A stretch of DNA of 64,000 nucleotides from Pseudocolwellia sp. AS88 (lineage in GTDB: Bacteria; Pseudomonadota; Gammaproteobacteria; Enterobacterales; Alteromonadaceae), in contig NZ_JAUPEC010000017.1 of the NCBI RefSeq assembly GCF_030551755.1, positions 33,417-97,416 on the forward strand. The letters run 5' to 3'. The translations under genes and the position numbers were made by a program. Of this stretch, positions 35,511 through 44,927 are shown piece by piece. Below the pieces are notes generated by a model. It saw nothing but the letters and a program-made list of their open reading frames with translations. It searched no databases and had not been told where the DNA came from. Positions within the stretch are counted from its first letter, which is position 1. Every line of letters begins with the position of its first letter.

Positions 35511-35539
35511 GTAAAACAATACTTGTTTATAGGTGCTAA

Positions 35540-36754
35540 CTAGTGAGCAGCCCATTCGATTGAATCTAAATCAATACCATCTTGGAACATTTCCCAAAGT
35601 GGTGACATGTCACGTAAGTGACCGATTGATTGCTGAATAATGTTAATTGCGTGATCAATTTCTTCTTCAGTAGTAAAACGACCAAAGCTGAAACGGATTG
35701 AGCTATGCGCCATCTCATCGTTCAAACCTAATGCACGAAGTACATATGAAGGCTCTAAACTAGCTGATGTACATGCTGAACCAGACGATACCGCTAAATC
35801 TTTAAGGGCCATAATTAATGATTCGCCTTCAACAAAGTTGAAGCTTACATTTAAGTTGCCTGGGTAACGTTTTTCTTCATCACCATTAATGAAAACCTGC
35901 TCCATTGTGCTGATACCAGCCCAAAGACGATCTCTCATTTTAGTTACATGAACGCGATCTTGCTCTAATTCTTCTTTAGCGATTCTAAAAGCTTCACCCA
36001 TACCAACGATTTGGTGAGTAGGAAGTGTACCTGAACGCATACCGCGCTCATGTCCGCCGCCGTGAGTTTGTGCTTCTAAACGAACGCGAGGTTTACGGCT
36101 TACATATAATGCACCGATACCTTTAGGACCGTAAATTTTATGCGCTGAAAATGACATAAGGTCAACTTTCAGATGTTCCATATCGATAGCAATTTTACCC
36201 GCACTTTGTGCAGCATCTACATGGAATATAATTTTTCTAGCGCGACACATTTCGCCGATTTCAGCGATATCTTGGATTACACCAATTTCATTGTTTATAT
36301 GCATGATGCTTACAACAATAGTGTCTTCACGAATCGCATCGTTTAATTTTTTTAAGTCAATTAAACCATTTGATTCTGGATCTAAATAAGTAACTTCAAA
36401 ACCTTGACGCTCTAATTCTCTACATGTATCTAAAACCGCTTTGTGCTCAGTTTTACATGTAATGATGTGCTTACCTTTTTTAGAGTAAAAGTTAGCTGCG
36501 CCTTTAATAGCAAGGTTGTTAGATTCAGTAGCACCAGACGTAAATACGATTTCACGTGGATCGGCGTTAATTAAATCTGCAATTTGGTTACGAGCAATAT
36601 CTACAGCTTCTTCTGCTTGCCAGCCAAACTTGTGCGAACGAGATGCAGGGTTACCGTAAAAACCATCGGTAGTCATATACTGCATCATTTTCTCAGCTAC
36701 ACGCTTATCTACAGGTGTAGTTGCTGAATAATCAAAATAAATAGGAAGCTTCAT
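35540..36754 (-). CDS. iscS: Cysteine desulfurase IscS
   Basis: This 404-residue PLP enzyme turns cysteine into alanine and passes the sulfur to IscU and to tRNA thiolation. The PLP lysine is Lys206 ([12 protein letters not shown]) and the sulfur-accepting cysteine is Cys328 ([10 protein letters not shown]), with the same numbering as E. coli. It lies 36 bp after iscR in the operon. Confidence 0.97.
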   Translation of the reverse strand: MKLPIYFDYSATTPVDKRVAEKMMQYMTTDGFYGNPASRSHKFGWQAEEAVDIARNQIADLINADPREIVFTSGATESNNLAIKGAANFYSKKGKHIITCKTEHKAVLDTCRELERQGFEVTYLDPESNGLIDLKKLNDAIREDTIVVSIMHINNEIGVIQDIAEIGEMCRARKIIFHVDAAQSAGKIAIDMEHLKVDLMSFSAHKIYGPKGIGALYVSRKPRVRLEAQTHGGGHERGMRSGTLPTHQIVGMGEAFRIAKEELEQDRVHVTKMRDRLWAGISTMEQVFINGDEEKRYPGNLNVSFNFVEGESLIMALKDLAVSSGSACTSASLEPSYVLRALGLNDEMAHSSIRFSFGRFTTEEEIDHAINIIQQSIGHLRDMSPLWEMFQDGIDLDSIEWAAH

Positions 36755-36790
36755 AAGCTAACACTCTCCAACTTAAGAGATCGGCAAATA

Positions 36791-37303
36791 TTATTGCAAA
36801 TCAGGTAAAATACTTTGGGTCGAAATTAAAATATTGTTTGAATTATTACTTTCACGTTTTTGCTTGTGAATATTGTCTTGGCGTTGTGAAATAGCTTTAA
36901 CACTTCTTTGTTCAACTAATTCAGACAATGAAATATTCTGTAAAAATTCTTCTATACGAAAGCTTAAATCTTCCCACAATGAATGAGTTAAGCATTGATC
37001 ACCGCCTTGGCAGTTATCTTGTCCTGAACATTTCGTAGCATTGATACTTTCATCAACGGCACAAATAACGTCTGCTACAGCAATTTGCGCTGAACACCTA
37101 CCTAAACGATATCCGCCACCAGGACCACGCACACTAGTGACTAAACCATGTTTGCGTAAACGTGAGAATAACTGTTCTAGATACGACAATGAGATGTCTT
37201 GACGTTCAGATATATCTGCTAATGATACAGGTCCGTTAACAGCATGAATGGCAACATCAAGCATTGCTGTAACCGCATAACGCCCTTTTGAAGTCAATTT
37301 CAT
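36791..37303 (-). CDS. iscR: Iron-sulfur cluster regulator IscR
   Basis: This 170-residue Rrf2-family regulator has an N-terminal winged helix ([15 protein letters not shown] and [11 protein letters not shown]) and cluster ligands Cys92, Cys98 and Cys104 with His107, identical in number to E. coli IscR. I use the ATG at 37303, because AGGAG lies just before it and the protein then begins [11 protein letters not shown] as in its relatives. An open frame continues 22 codons upstream, but without a ribosome site. In holo form it represses the isc operon. Two IscR boxes lie upstream of its promoters. Confidence 0.97.
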   Translation of the reverse strand: MKLTSKGRYAVTAMLDVAIHAVNGPVSLADISERQDISLSYLEQLFSRLRKHGLVTSVRGPGGGYRLGRCSAQIAVADVICAVDESINATKCSGQDNCQGGDQCLTHSLWEDLSFRIEEFLQNISLSELVEQRSVKAISQRQDNIHKQKRESNNSNNILISTQSILPDLQ

Positions 37304-37329
37304 TCTATTCTCCTGTAATTTTGCTGCGC

Positions 37330-37357
37330 ATTTTACAATACCTTGTAAAATAGTCAA
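37330..37357 (-). promoter_or_regulatory. isc promoter P2 (TTGACT-16-TAAAAT)
   Basis: On the minus strand -35 TTGACT (37357-37352) and -10 TAAAAT (37335-37330) are 16 bases apart, 26 bp before the iscR start. The -35 lies 4 bases after the IscR box at 37362-37386, and another partial box overlaps the promoter, which fits repression by IscR. Confidence 0.7.
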
Positions 37358-37361
37358 CTTA

Positions 37362-37386
37362 ATAACCAAGTAATCTAGTCAAGTAT
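37362..37386 (-). promoter_or_regulatory. Type 1 IscR-binding box 2
   Basis: Read on the minus strand, the 25 bases agree with the published type 1 consensus (ATASYYGACTRWWWYAGTCRRSTAT) at about 21 positions. The box overlaps the -10 of promoter P1 and stands just before promoter P2. Confidence 0.65.
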
Positions 37387-37412
37387 TTTACGCGAGATAT
37401 AATGAGAGTCAA
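37385..37412 (-). promoter_or_regulatory. isc promoter P1 (TTGACT-16-TAAAAT)
   Basis: A second TTGACT (37412-37407) and TAAAAT (37390-37385) pair, again with a 16-base spacer, lies 55 bp upstream of P2. It is preceded by the stronger IscR box at 37418-37442. Confidence 0.55.
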
Positions 37413-37417
37413 CATAA

Positions 37418-37442
37418 ATACCCGACTATTTTACTCAGGTAT
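37418..37442. promoter_or_regulatory. Type 1 IscR-binding box 1
   Basis: ATACCCGACT followed by ATTTTACTCAGGTAT agrees with the type 1 IscR consensus at 24 of 25 positions by my count. It forms the middle of a larger palindrome (AACATAAATACC, 37411-37422, with GGTATTTATGTT, 37438-37449). The palindrome may also act as a cysE 3' hairpin. Confidence 0.8.
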
Positions 37443-37482
37443 TTATGTTTATGATATATATAAGAATTTTATAAATAGAATG

Positions 37483-38292
37483 TTAAATCTGTGGATCAAA
37501 GGCTTTAACAACAGATTCTCTGCGTTTGGCTGCGTTGAGCTCGTCTTCAACAAATTCACCAACACGTAGTTCAGGTAAAGATCGCTGACAAACATTTCCA
37601 CCTAGTTGATTAACCTCTTTGCATAAGTCCTCAACTTTAGTGTCCATTAAGTGGATATGATCTAATAAACGACCAATTGCTTTAGCCACTGGATCTGGAT
37701 TGTCTCCAGAAATAGCATAAGCATCAAAACCAAATTTACGTGCAGCTTTTTCTCGTTCAGATTGTTCTGTTTCTGCTTTATTAAGGTTTACAATACGAGC
37801 AGGTATACCAACAGCGGTTGCATTTTCAGGTAGGCTTTTTACAACCACTGAATTAGACCCCACTTTGCCACCATTACCGATAGTAATAGGACCTAAAACT
37901 TGAGCGCCAGCTCCAATAACCACATTATTACCTAATGTAGGATGACGTTTACCGGCATTCCAACTGGTGCCACCTAAGGTAACACCGTGATATAAAGTAC
38001 AGTCGTCACCGATCTCAGCGGTTTCACCGATCACAACACCCATGCCGTGATCGATAAAGAAGCGTCTACCTAAAGTAGCGCCTGGATGAATTTCTACACC
38101 AGTTAACCAACGAGAAAAAGTTGAAAGCAAACGCGCCAACAATTTCCATTCAGCTTTCCATAGCTTATGACTTAACCTATGTATCCATATTGCATGCATA
38201 CCTGGGTAATTAGTTAACACTTCAAATGAAGTACGTGCTGCTGGATCTCTATCAAAGACACTATTGATATCTTCTTTGATGCGGCTGAACAT
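37483..38292 (-). CDS. cysE: Serine O-acetyltransferase
   Basis: This 269-residue CysE makes O-acetylserine, the precursor of cysteine, which feeds IscS downstream. The N-terminal helical domain is followed by the left-handed beta-helix with [20 protein letters not shown] and [14 protein letters not shown], holding the catalytic Asp/His pair of the family. E. coli CysE has 273 residues. It lies between trmJ and iscR in the same direction, and iscR has its own promoters. Confidence 0.95.
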   Translation of the reverse strand: MFSRIKEDINSVFDRDPAARTSFEVLTNYPGMHAIWIHRLSHKLWKAEWKLLARLLSTFSRWLTGVEIHPGATLGRRFFIDHGMGVVIGETAEIGDDCTLYHGVTLGGTSWNAGKRHPTLGNNVVIGAGAQVLGPITIGNGGKVGSNSVVVKSLPENATAVGIPARIVNLNKAETEQSEREKAARKFGFDAYAISGDNPDPVAKAIGRLLDHIHLMDTKVEDLCKEVNQLGGNVCQRSLPELRVGEFVEDELNAAKRRESVVKAFDPQI

Positions 38293-38320
38293 ATTCTATC
38301 CTTTACTTTTAGTACTATAT

Positions 38321-39094
38321 TTAGGCTTTATTTTTTGCTGCACGTTCTACAGACGCCAGCATGCCACGTAACATTTTAACTTCTTTATTGTCTGGTCTTG
38401 CACGGTTTAATAAACGTCTCAATTTAGTCATTACTAAACCAGGGTGACTTGGAACAATAAAGCCAGTAGCTTTTAAAGCATCTTCAAAATGTTGATATAA
38501 ACGTTCAGTTTCTTCTATTACTGGATATTCTTCATCTTCAGCATTTTGTGTATTAGCTAATGGAGCGTCAGGCTTGTTATGTTTCGCGTTTTCAGCAATT
38601 AAAAAGCTAGTACGCACTTCATAACTTAATGTTTGCACTGCCATTGCTAAGTTTAACGAGCTGTATTCTGGGTTAGCTGGTATTTGTACATGGAAGTGAC
38701 AAAGTTGCAGTTCATCGTTTGTTAAACCACTACTTTCACGTCCAAACACTAAAGCAACTGGAAAGTTATTTGCTTCTTCAATCAGCTTTTCACCACAGCC
38801 TCTAGGCTCTAACATTGGCCAAGGTAATGTACGTGAGCGTGCGCTGGTACCAACAACTAAACCACAATCACTAATTGCTTCTTCTAATGTACTTACAACT
38901 TTAGCGCCTGCTAAAACATCAGTAGCGCCAGCGGCTAAAGCTTGCGCTTGACCATTTGGCATTTCAATTGGGTCTACTAATATTAATTGGCTTAAGCCCA
39001 TGGTTTTCATTGCTCTTGCAGCTGAACCAATATTACGACAATCAGATGTGTTTACTAAGACAATGCGTACATTATCTAACAAAGAACTTGGCAT
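38321..39094 (-). CDS. trmJ: tRNA (cytidine/uridine-32-2'-O)-methyltransferase TrmJ
   Basis: This 257-residue SPOUT-family methyltransferase has [19 protein letters not shown] at the start, [16 protein letters not shown] in the middle and [16 protein letters not shown] in the knot, the three SPOUT motifs, followed by a short extension. It methylates the 2'-OH of residue 32 of tRNA. Its position beside cysE and the isc operon matches E. coli and relatives. The start is preceded by GAGAG at normal spacing. Confidence 0.94.
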   Translation of the reverse strand: MPSSLLDNVRIVLVNTSDCRNIGSAARAMKTMGLSQLILVDPIEMPNGQAQALAAGATDVLAGAKVVSTLEEAISDCGLVVGTSARSRTLPWPMLEPRGCGEKLIEEANNFPVALVFGRESSGLTNDELQLCHFHVQIPANPEYSSLNLAMAVQTLSYEVRTSFLIAENAKHNKPDAPLANTQNAEDEEYPVIEETERLYQHFEDALKATGFIVPSHPGLVMTKLRRLLNRARPDNKEVKMLRGMLASVERAAKNKA

Positions 39095-39573
39095 TATTTA
39101 TTACTCTCAATATTTAGGTAATTTAATTTTTTAACATTAGGGCTTGTTTAAACTTTACAGAAAGTTATGGAATAAACCTGAATGGAATTACCTATTAATA
39201 CTCGATCTGCTTAATGATGCAGGATCCAGTGGATAGTTACGTCTAAAATTATAAAATAATGTTATCACAGAAGATCACGCTTGTACTGACAAAAATCATC
39301 TTCTTTATTGCGTTTAGTACTTGTTTAGTCGAAGTTAGTTTATGAAAAAAACAACAAGTAACAATAAATCAGTAAAACTAAAAACATGATTTGTATCGAT
39401 TAATTAAAACTTCCGCTCTGCTAAGCTAAACTTAGCTTTTGTACTTATACGAACTAAATTAATTTTGTCGCCATCAGTTATTTAATTTGCTATACTTTGC
39501 GCCGCTTGATTTTCGCTCTGCGTTCAAGTTTCTCGTTCTTTTAAAATGCTGTTTATAAAATAAGGTAGTTGTT
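39095..39573. other. 479-bp divergent region between trmJ and suhB
   Basis: It holds both promoters. A -10 TATACT (39491-39496) precedes suhB. TTGTCG at 39465-39470 is the nearest -35-like hexamer but stands 20 bases away. The long leader before suhB (about 75 bases) contains a GCGCCGC stretch. No ORF or known RNA was seen. Confidence 0.45.
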
Positions 39574-40377
39574 ATGCATCCTATGCTTAATATCGCTATA
39601 CGTGCTTCGCGTGTGGCTGGAAAAGTTATTGTTCGTGCGTTTGAGCAAGTTGATAAAGTTGAAGTTCAATCAAAAGGCACAAATGATTTTGTAACTAATG
39701 TAGACATAAGCGCTGAAGAAGCGATTATAGAAACAATTCGTAAATCATACCCTGATCACACAATCATTTGTGAAGAAAGTGGTATTTTACAAGGCAAAGA
39801 CGACGATTACCAATGGATCATCGACCCGCTTGATGGCACAACCAATTTTGTAAAAGGCATTCCTCACTTTGCAGTTTCGATTGCATTAAAAGTTAAAGGT
39901 AAGTTAGACCAAGCTGTAGTTTATGACCCAATTCGTGGTGAACTATTTACAGCAAGCCGTGGTAAAGGTGCTCAATTAAATAACTTTAAATTAAGAGTTA
40001 AACCTCTTAAAGAGTTAAACAGTACTGTTTTAGCTACAGGCTTCCCATTCAAATGTAAGCAACACACTGACGCTTACTTAAATATATTCAAATCTTTATT
40101 CACAAAAACTGCTGACATGCGTCGTAGTGGCTCTGCTGCTTTAGACTTAGCTTATGTTGCTGCAGGTCGTGTAGACGGTTTCTTCGAAATAGGTTTAAAA
40201 CCTTGGGATACGGCTGCAGGTGAATTATTAGTGATTGAAGCTGGCGGACTAGTAACAGATTTTACTGGTGGTCATAATCACACAGCTTCTGGCAACATTG
40301 TTGCGGCTGGTCCAAGATTAGCTAAAGAAATTTTAAAAGATATTCGTCCTCACTTAGGTGAAGCATTAAGCAAGTAA
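39574..40377 (+). CDS. suhB: Inositol-1-monophosphatase SuhB
   Basis: This 267-residue enzyme of the IMPase family has metal ligands Glu67 (CEESG), Asp84 and Asp87 (IDPLDGTTNF), with WDTAAGELLVIEAGG near the C-terminus. Besides hydrolysing inositol phosphates, SuhB in E. coli is a part of the rRNA antitermination (Nus) complex. It is divergent from trmJ and next to the isc cluster, as in relatives. A terminator follows. Confidence 0.95.
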   Translation: MHPMLNIAIRASRVAGKVIVRAFEQVDKVEVQSKGTNDFVTNVDISAEEAIIETIRKSYPDHTIICEESGILQGKDDDYQWIIDPLDGTTNFVKGIPHFAVSIALKVKGKLDQAVVYDPIRGELFTASRGKGAQLNNFKLRVKPLKELNSTVLATGFPFKCKQHTDAYLNIFKSLFTKTADMRRSGSAALDLAYVAAGRVDGFFEIGLKPWDTAAGELLVIEAGGLVTDFTGGHNHTASGNIVAAGPRLAKEILKDIRPHLGEALSK

Positions 40378-40457
40378 GTAATTAGCTTGCACTTGGGATA
40401 AGTTCTTTACTTATTCCAAAACAAGACGAATTTCTGGACGAGAAATAGATATAAAAA

Positions 40458-40491
40458 AAGGCCAAAGAGGGAAACTTCTTTGGCCTTTTTT
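40458..40491. terminator. Bidirectional terminator between suhB and TonB operon
   Basis: Stem AAGGCCAAAGA (40458-40468)/TCTTTGGCCTT (40477-40487), flanked by A-run and T-run, so it can stop both convergent transcripts. Confidence 0.88.
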
Positions 40492-40510
40492 ATTGGTTAG
40501 CTTTAATTAT

Positions 40511-41824
40511 CTAGCTTGCTTTATTTAACATAGCTAATTGCATGTGTGCATCTTGTTCACGTTTCACATACTGATACCATTGATTAGCTGTTTTACTGGT
40601 TTCTTTTAGCTTTTGTGCATCTTCAAAAGCTGTTAAAGAAGCATCAAATTTCTTTAAGTTAAAGTTAGACATACCAATCACTAAATGCATGTTACCTAAA
40701 CGATCAACCCCACCGCGCTTAATGGCTTTCTTAGCTGATGCTATAGCTAGGTTCCACTTTTCAAGATTGAGGTATGACTGTGCTAAGTAAGCATCAAATT
40801 TACCTGTTTCAGCAATTTCAGCCGCTTTAACAAGTACAGGTATCGCTTTTTCGTCATTTTTAGCCGCAATGTAAGACTGAGCTAGCATATCTAAATATTT
40901 CTCTTCCGCTGCTACGCTTCCATCTTCAATTGCTTTAGCTAATAACTTAGCGGCTTTGTAAGGAACACCATGAAAACGATATAGCTGTACTAATGTAATA
41001 ATGTCTTGCGACGTTGTTACATAACCAGCTTGATATGCACTTTCCATAACAGCCAGTTGTTTCTCTTCTTCACCTATTTCACCGTACATGCCACTAAGCT
41101 GTATCCAGTACTTTGGCTTATCGTGAAAACGAATCAAATCTTCTATCACTTTAACTACATTTTCAGGCTGCTTTAATTCGTAATAGTTTGCACGCTGTAA
41201 GATAAACCAGTTCTCTTTTGGTGTTTCATCTTTTGTTAGGGCAAGCTCTATTGCTTCATTCACATACTGAAGAGAAGTTTTGTAATCTTTATTTTGATAA
41301 TTAATTTGCGCAAATAACATCTGCTGAGTACTAGTTAATGGCTTAGTATTAACTTTTTGCCATTGCTCTAAATAGCTTAGTGATTGATCATAGTTTTGTT
41401 GTTGCATTGAGAGTTGCGCTAACGAAAATAATGTCGATGTACGTAAAGAAAGTGGAATAGCTTTTTCAGCAACAACTTTTTCAAAGTTCTCAATAGCAAG
41501 TGGTAAATTATCGTTACCGTAATGCATAAAGCCATAGAAGTTCCAAAGCATTGCTTGCTCGTAGCTATTTAAACTACTAATGCGAGCTTTTACTTCGTCT
41601 AAAACAGCTAAGCCTTCTTGCTTATTACCTTCGTCTGCTAATTTTTGTGCACGTGCTAATTGGGTATAAACACGATTACGCATAGCAGGCACTTTTACGG
41701 TGTCATTACTTGCAGCATTCTCTTGTGCTTGCGCTATCGTGCCACCTAGTTCGTTGGATATTACACTTGAGGCACTAAAAAGTACGGCTGCTGATAATAG
41801 TGATAATGATAGTTTTTTAATCAT
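40511..41824 (-). CDS. TPR protein of the TonB/TtpC operon
   Basis: This 437-residue protein has a signal peptide (to about residue 24) and then repeated TPR-like helices over most of its length (for example ALWNFYGFMHYGNDNLPLAIENFEKVV split at 60-110, FDAYLAQSYLNLEKWNLAI near 345). It is the last gene of the operon, 9 bp after tonB. Vibrio- and Alteromonas-type TonB2 clusters end with such a TPR gene. It may assist the TonB complex in the periplasm. The exact role is unknown. Confidence 0.8.
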   Translation of the reverse strand: MIKKLSLSLLSAAVLFSASSVISNELGGTIAQAQENAASNDTVKVPAMRNRVYTQLARAQKLADEGNKQEGLAVLDEVKARISSLNSYEQAMLWNFYGFMHYGNDNLPLAIENFEKVVAEKAIPLSLRTSTLFSLAQLSMQQQNYDQSLSYLEQWQKVNTKPLTSTQQMLFAQINYQNKDYKTSLQYVNEAIELALTKDETPKENWFILQRANYYELKQPENVVKVIEDLIRFHDKPKYWIQLSGMYGEIGEEEKQLAVMESAYQAGYVTTSQDIITLVQLYRFHGVPYKAAKLLAKAIEDGSVAAEEKYLDMLAQSYIAAKNDEKAIPVLVKAAEIAETGKFDAYLAQSYLNLEKWNLAIASAKKAIKRGGVDRLGNMHLVIGMSNFNLKKFDASLTAFEDAQKLKETSKTANQWYQYVKREQDAHMQLAMLNKAS

Positions 41825-41833
41825 AACTCTCTC

Positions 41834-42454
41834 CTACTCCCCTATTTGGAACGATATTTTATTTTGTACACCTGCAACTTCCATCGCAACACCATCAACA
41901 ACACGTGGTTTATATTTAAACTTAAGTGCTGCGTCCATGGCTGCTCGATCGAATATACTTGCAGGTTCAGCTTCAATAACAAACGGATCTCGAACAGCAC
42001 CTGTTTTAGTTACCGTAAACTCTACAATTACATAACCTTCTATACCTCTAGATTGTGCTCTACGAGGGTAAATTGGAGCTACTTTTACAATAGGTAAGTA
42101 ATCGCCATCGCCTGTATCTAAACTTAAACCACCTGCTAAAGACGCATCTGCTTGAATATCGGCAGCAAAGCTAGAGCTTACTGCATCAGCATTTGGATTA
42201 GCTTGTTGCATTTGCGGCTGCACCATAGGTGGTGGCGGTGTTTTTGGTTTAGCTGGCTTTTGTGGTTTGCGCTCTTTCTTGGTTACATCTTGCTCTTTCT
42301 TTAAGCGGATAAAATCAAGAACATTACCACGCGGCGCTTCAGTCAACGCATTGTTTCCACCAGTAATAAGTGCCTGCATTCCCCACAACAAAGCAAAGGT
42401 AACAACAACAGCGAAAGATAGGCCAAATAAATAACGACCACTTTTATTCATCAT
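41834..42454 (-). CDS. tonB: Energy transducer TonB
   Basis: The protein has 206 residues. One N-terminal membrane helix (about 8-28, YLFGLSFAVVVTFALLWGM) is followed by a Lys/Pro-rich spacer (KPAKPKTPPPP) and a C-terminal TonB domain (about 120-205, with YPRRAQSRGIEGYVIVEF and GVQNKISFQIGE). It links the ExbB/ExbD motor to TBDRs. The short spacer fits TonB2-type proteins. It starts 2 bp after exbD. Confidence 0.93.
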   Translation of the reverse strand: MMNKSGRYLFGLSFAVVVTFALLWGMQALITGGNNALTEAPRGNVLDFIRLKKEQDVTKKERKPQKPAKPKTPPPPMVQPQMQQANPNADAVSSSFAADIQADASLAGGLSLDTGDGDYLPIVKVAPIYPRRAQSRGIEGYVIVEFTVTKTGAVRDPFVIEAEPASIFDRAAMDAALKFKYKPRVVDGVAMEVAGVQNKISFQIGE

Positions 42455-42456
42455 GG

Positions 42457-42870
42457 TTATGCCTCTTGCGCCGCAATTGAAACATCGTAAACACCCGCAG
42501 CACGAGCTGAATCCATCACTTTAATTAATACATCGGTGGTGGCTTTTTTATCTGCTTGAATAACCACAGTACCTTGTGGATTTTCAGCTTTTAAACGTTC
42601 AATGTTTGCTTGAACCGCACGCACATCAACACGACGCTTATTGATCCAAATTTCACCTTTGTCGCTAATGGCTACTAAAATATTAGCGCGCTCTTTTTTA
42701 ACGGCTGTAGCAGCTTCAGGTCGGTTAACTTCAATACCTGCTTCTTTAACAAATGAAGCGGTTACAATGAAGAATATTAATAGAATGAAAACAACATCCA
42801 ACATAGGTGTCATGTTAATTTCTTCTGCTTCTTCTTGCTCTTGCAATACTTGTGATAATTGAGAACGCAT
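42457..42870 (-). CDS. exbD: Biopolymer transport protein ExbD
   Basis: The 137-residue protein has one membrane helix with the proton-carrying aspartate Asp25 (MTPMLDVVFILLIFF) and a periplasmic C-terminal domain. It forms the proton-driven motor with ExbB. It is 2 bp from tonB. A 129-bp gap with a hairpin separates it from exbB. Confidence 0.94.
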   Translation of the reverse strand: MRSQLSQVLQEQEEAEEINMTPMLDVVFILLIFFIVTASFVKEAGIEVNRPEAATAVKKERANILVAISDKGEIWINKRRVDVRAVQANIERLKAENPQGTVVIQADKKATTDVLIKVMDSARAAGVYDVSIAAQEA

Positions 42871-42904
42871 GTTTTTCTACCCTACTGTGAACTTTTATGT
42901 AAAT

Positions 42905-42938
42905 CCCTTGCTCTTTCAATGTTATGAATAAAAGCAAG
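42905..42938 (-). other. Hairpin between exbB and exbD
   Basis: CCTTGCT (42905-42911) and AGCAAGG (42932-42938) form a 7-bp stem with partial extension. It lies inside the operon and may be a processing or attenuation site. Confidence 0.4.
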
Positions 42939-42999
42939 GTTTCAATTTATTATGTCTTTCTTACTGGTATAGCTTTACTGATAAAGCTTACTGATGGAA

Positions 43000-43527
43000 T
43001 TAGTGAGCCATTGGTAAACTGTCTTCAAGTTGCTGAGTTCTGCGCTTTATTTTGCGCTGTAACCAGGTAACAACAAATACACCTGATAATGAACCTACCA
43101 TGCCAGCCATTGTTGGAATGGTTGCTCTAGAAACACCTGATGCCATTGACCTTGCGTTACCGCTACCTGAAATTGCCATTACATCAAATACTTCAATCAT
43201 GCCGGTTACTGTGCCTAATAAACCTAATAACGGACATAAAACAACTAAACTTTGAATAAGTGGTACATTTTGCTTTAGCATTTCAGTTGCTCTTGAAACG
43301 TTTGCTATTCTAATTTGCTCAGCACTCCATGAGCGCTTGTCTGCTCTACTTTCCCAACGTTGAACCATGTCAGCCTTTACGAATTTATAACTACGTAAAA
43401 AGAAGTACATACGTTCAAAGATTAAGAGCCACATCAAACAAATAACAAAGGCGATAACGGTGAGAACTTGCCCACCCGTATCAAGAAACTCACGAATGCT
43501 ATTCATCATTTCGATGAATAAAATCAT
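43000..43527 (-). CDS. exbB: ExbB-family proton channel subunit
   Basis: This 175-residue protein has three membrane helices: about 17-37, then a pair after 90 containing LVVLCPLLGLLGTVTGMIEVF and TIPTMAGMVGSLSGVF, the MotA/TolQ/ExbB core. It is the shorter of two such proteins in the operon (ExbB2 type). Three bases separate it from the ttpC stop. It drives TonB with ExbD. Confidence 0.92.
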   Translation of the reverse strand: MILFIEMMNSIREFLDTGGQVLTVIAFVICLMWLLIFERMYFFLRSYKFVKADMVQRWESRADKRSWSAEQIRIANVSRATEMLKQNVPLIQSLVVLCPLLGLLGTVTGMIEVFDVMAISGSGNARSMASGVSRATIPTMAGMVGSLSGVFVVTWLQRKIKRRTQQLEDSLPMAH

Positions 43528-43530
43528 GGT

Positions 43531-44904
43531 TTACGCTCCTTTACCTGTTTTTTCAGACTCAAAGCGTTCAGCTAAAATACCCGCACTTTGGTGTTGTAGA
43601 ATATTAATAATGCCGCGACTACGTGTGTTTAGAATGGTTGAGATAAATACCATTGGAATAGCTACAACTAAGCCTAACACCGTAGTTACAAGAGCTTGTG
43701 ATATACCACCAGCCATCAGCTTAGGGTCACCTGTTCCGAATAATGTAATCGCTTGGAAGGTGTTAATCATACCTACAACGGTACCAAGTAAGCCGATAAG
43801 TGGTGCAACTACTGATATAATTTTAATAAAGGTTAATCGGGTAGTTAGAACGGGTACTTCTTTTAAGATGCGTTCAGACAATTTAAGCTCTAATGTTTCA
43901 GCATCAGCACTGTCGTTCTCGTCTTTTACTAACATTACTCGACCTAAAGGATTGTTTTTAGACGCTGTAGTGTTTTTAAGTTGGCTGTTAACTTTGCCGC
44001 CAATAATGGTTAATGAGATAAAACGCTCAACACCAATTAACAAACCAATTAAACCAATAGCTAAAATTACATAACCAACTGAGCCACCTTGATCAACACG
44101 TTCTTGCAAGTTAGGCGCTTGTACTAGAAGACCTAAGATTGAACCGCCTGTAGGGTCTAATGCGAAAGGAACAACACCCGATGCATTTGATGTTAATTCA
44201 GCAGCACTTGATAAGTAACGATCTGAAGGTTGTCTAATTAACTCAGCAACACTGCCGGTTTCATCTACGTATTCTAAGTATTTGCCGTCAGACACTAAGT
44301 TAAAGCCACCAACACGTACTACGTCAGTTTTAACTTTTTGCCCATTTACTTTTACTACTTCACGGCTAAATTTATGTACTTTACCGCTTTGCGTCATTTC
44401 ACGTTGAAGTTCGAACCATAAACGTTCAATTTCTTCAATTGATGCAAGCTTTGATGATGACCCCATGCTTTGTGCAAAATCATCTAAAAACACACCGCGG
44501 TCAGCTATTTGAGCTGAAACCACTGAAGTTTGAAATTTACTTCTGGTATCGCCTGCAACCTGTTGAAGTACACCAAATAGCTCTTTTAATTCACCCATAC
44601 GTTTAGTTAAGGCTTCAGACTTATTGGCTAATTCAATTTCATTATTTTGGAACGTTGCTTCTAACTCTGTACTTAGTTTTACTTCGTTATCTCGTGTGTT
44701 TTTAGCTTGCTTAAGTAAACGATCTTGTTCAGATTTTTTAGCATTGAACTCGGCTTCACGAGCTGTATTTTGTTCAGTTTGTGCAATGTTACCTTGTTCA
44801 AGTTGCTTTAAAAGATCATCAAGAGATGAAGCATTTTGAGCAGTTGCACTTGTAGCTGATAGAGCTAATACAACCAGTGAAAAAAATTGGCTTAATTTTT
44901 TCAT
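43531..44904 (-). CDS. ttpC: TtpC-like ExbB-domain protein with periplasmic coiled coil
   Basis: The protein has 457 residues: a signal peptide, then a long periplasmic coiled coil (about 25-135), a beta-rich part, and a C-terminal MotA/TolQ/ExbB domain (about 265-440, with APLIGLLGTVVGMINTF and ISQALVTTVLGLVVAIP). This is the TtpC architecture known from the Vibrio TonB2 system, where it is essential for TonB2-dependent iron transport. It is 23 bp from the DUF3450 gene and 3 bp from exbB. Confidence 0.9.
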   Translation of the reverse strand: MKKLSQFFSLVVLALSATSATAQNASSLDDLLKQLEQGNIAQTEQNTAREAEFNAKKSEQDRLLKQAKNTRDNEVKLSTELEATFQNNEIELANKSEALTKRMGELKELFGVLQQVAGDTRSKFQTSVVSAQIADRGVFLDDFAQSMGSSSKLASIEEIERLWFELQREMTQSGKVHKFSREVVKVNGQKVKTDVVRVGGFNLVSDGKYLEYVDETGSVAELIRQPSDRYLSSAAELTSNASGVVPFALDPTGGSILGLLVQAPNLQERVDQGGSVGYVILAIGLIGLLIGVERFISLTIIGGKVNSQLKNTTASKNNPLGRVMLVKDENDSADAETLELKLSERILKEVPVLTTRLTFIKIISVVAPLIGLLGTVVGMINTFQAITLFGTGDPKLMAGGISQALVTTVLGLVVAIPMVFISTILNTRSRGIINILQHQSAGILAERFESEKTGKGA

Positions 44905-44927
44905 TTTTATAATTCCTATTACCGTAT

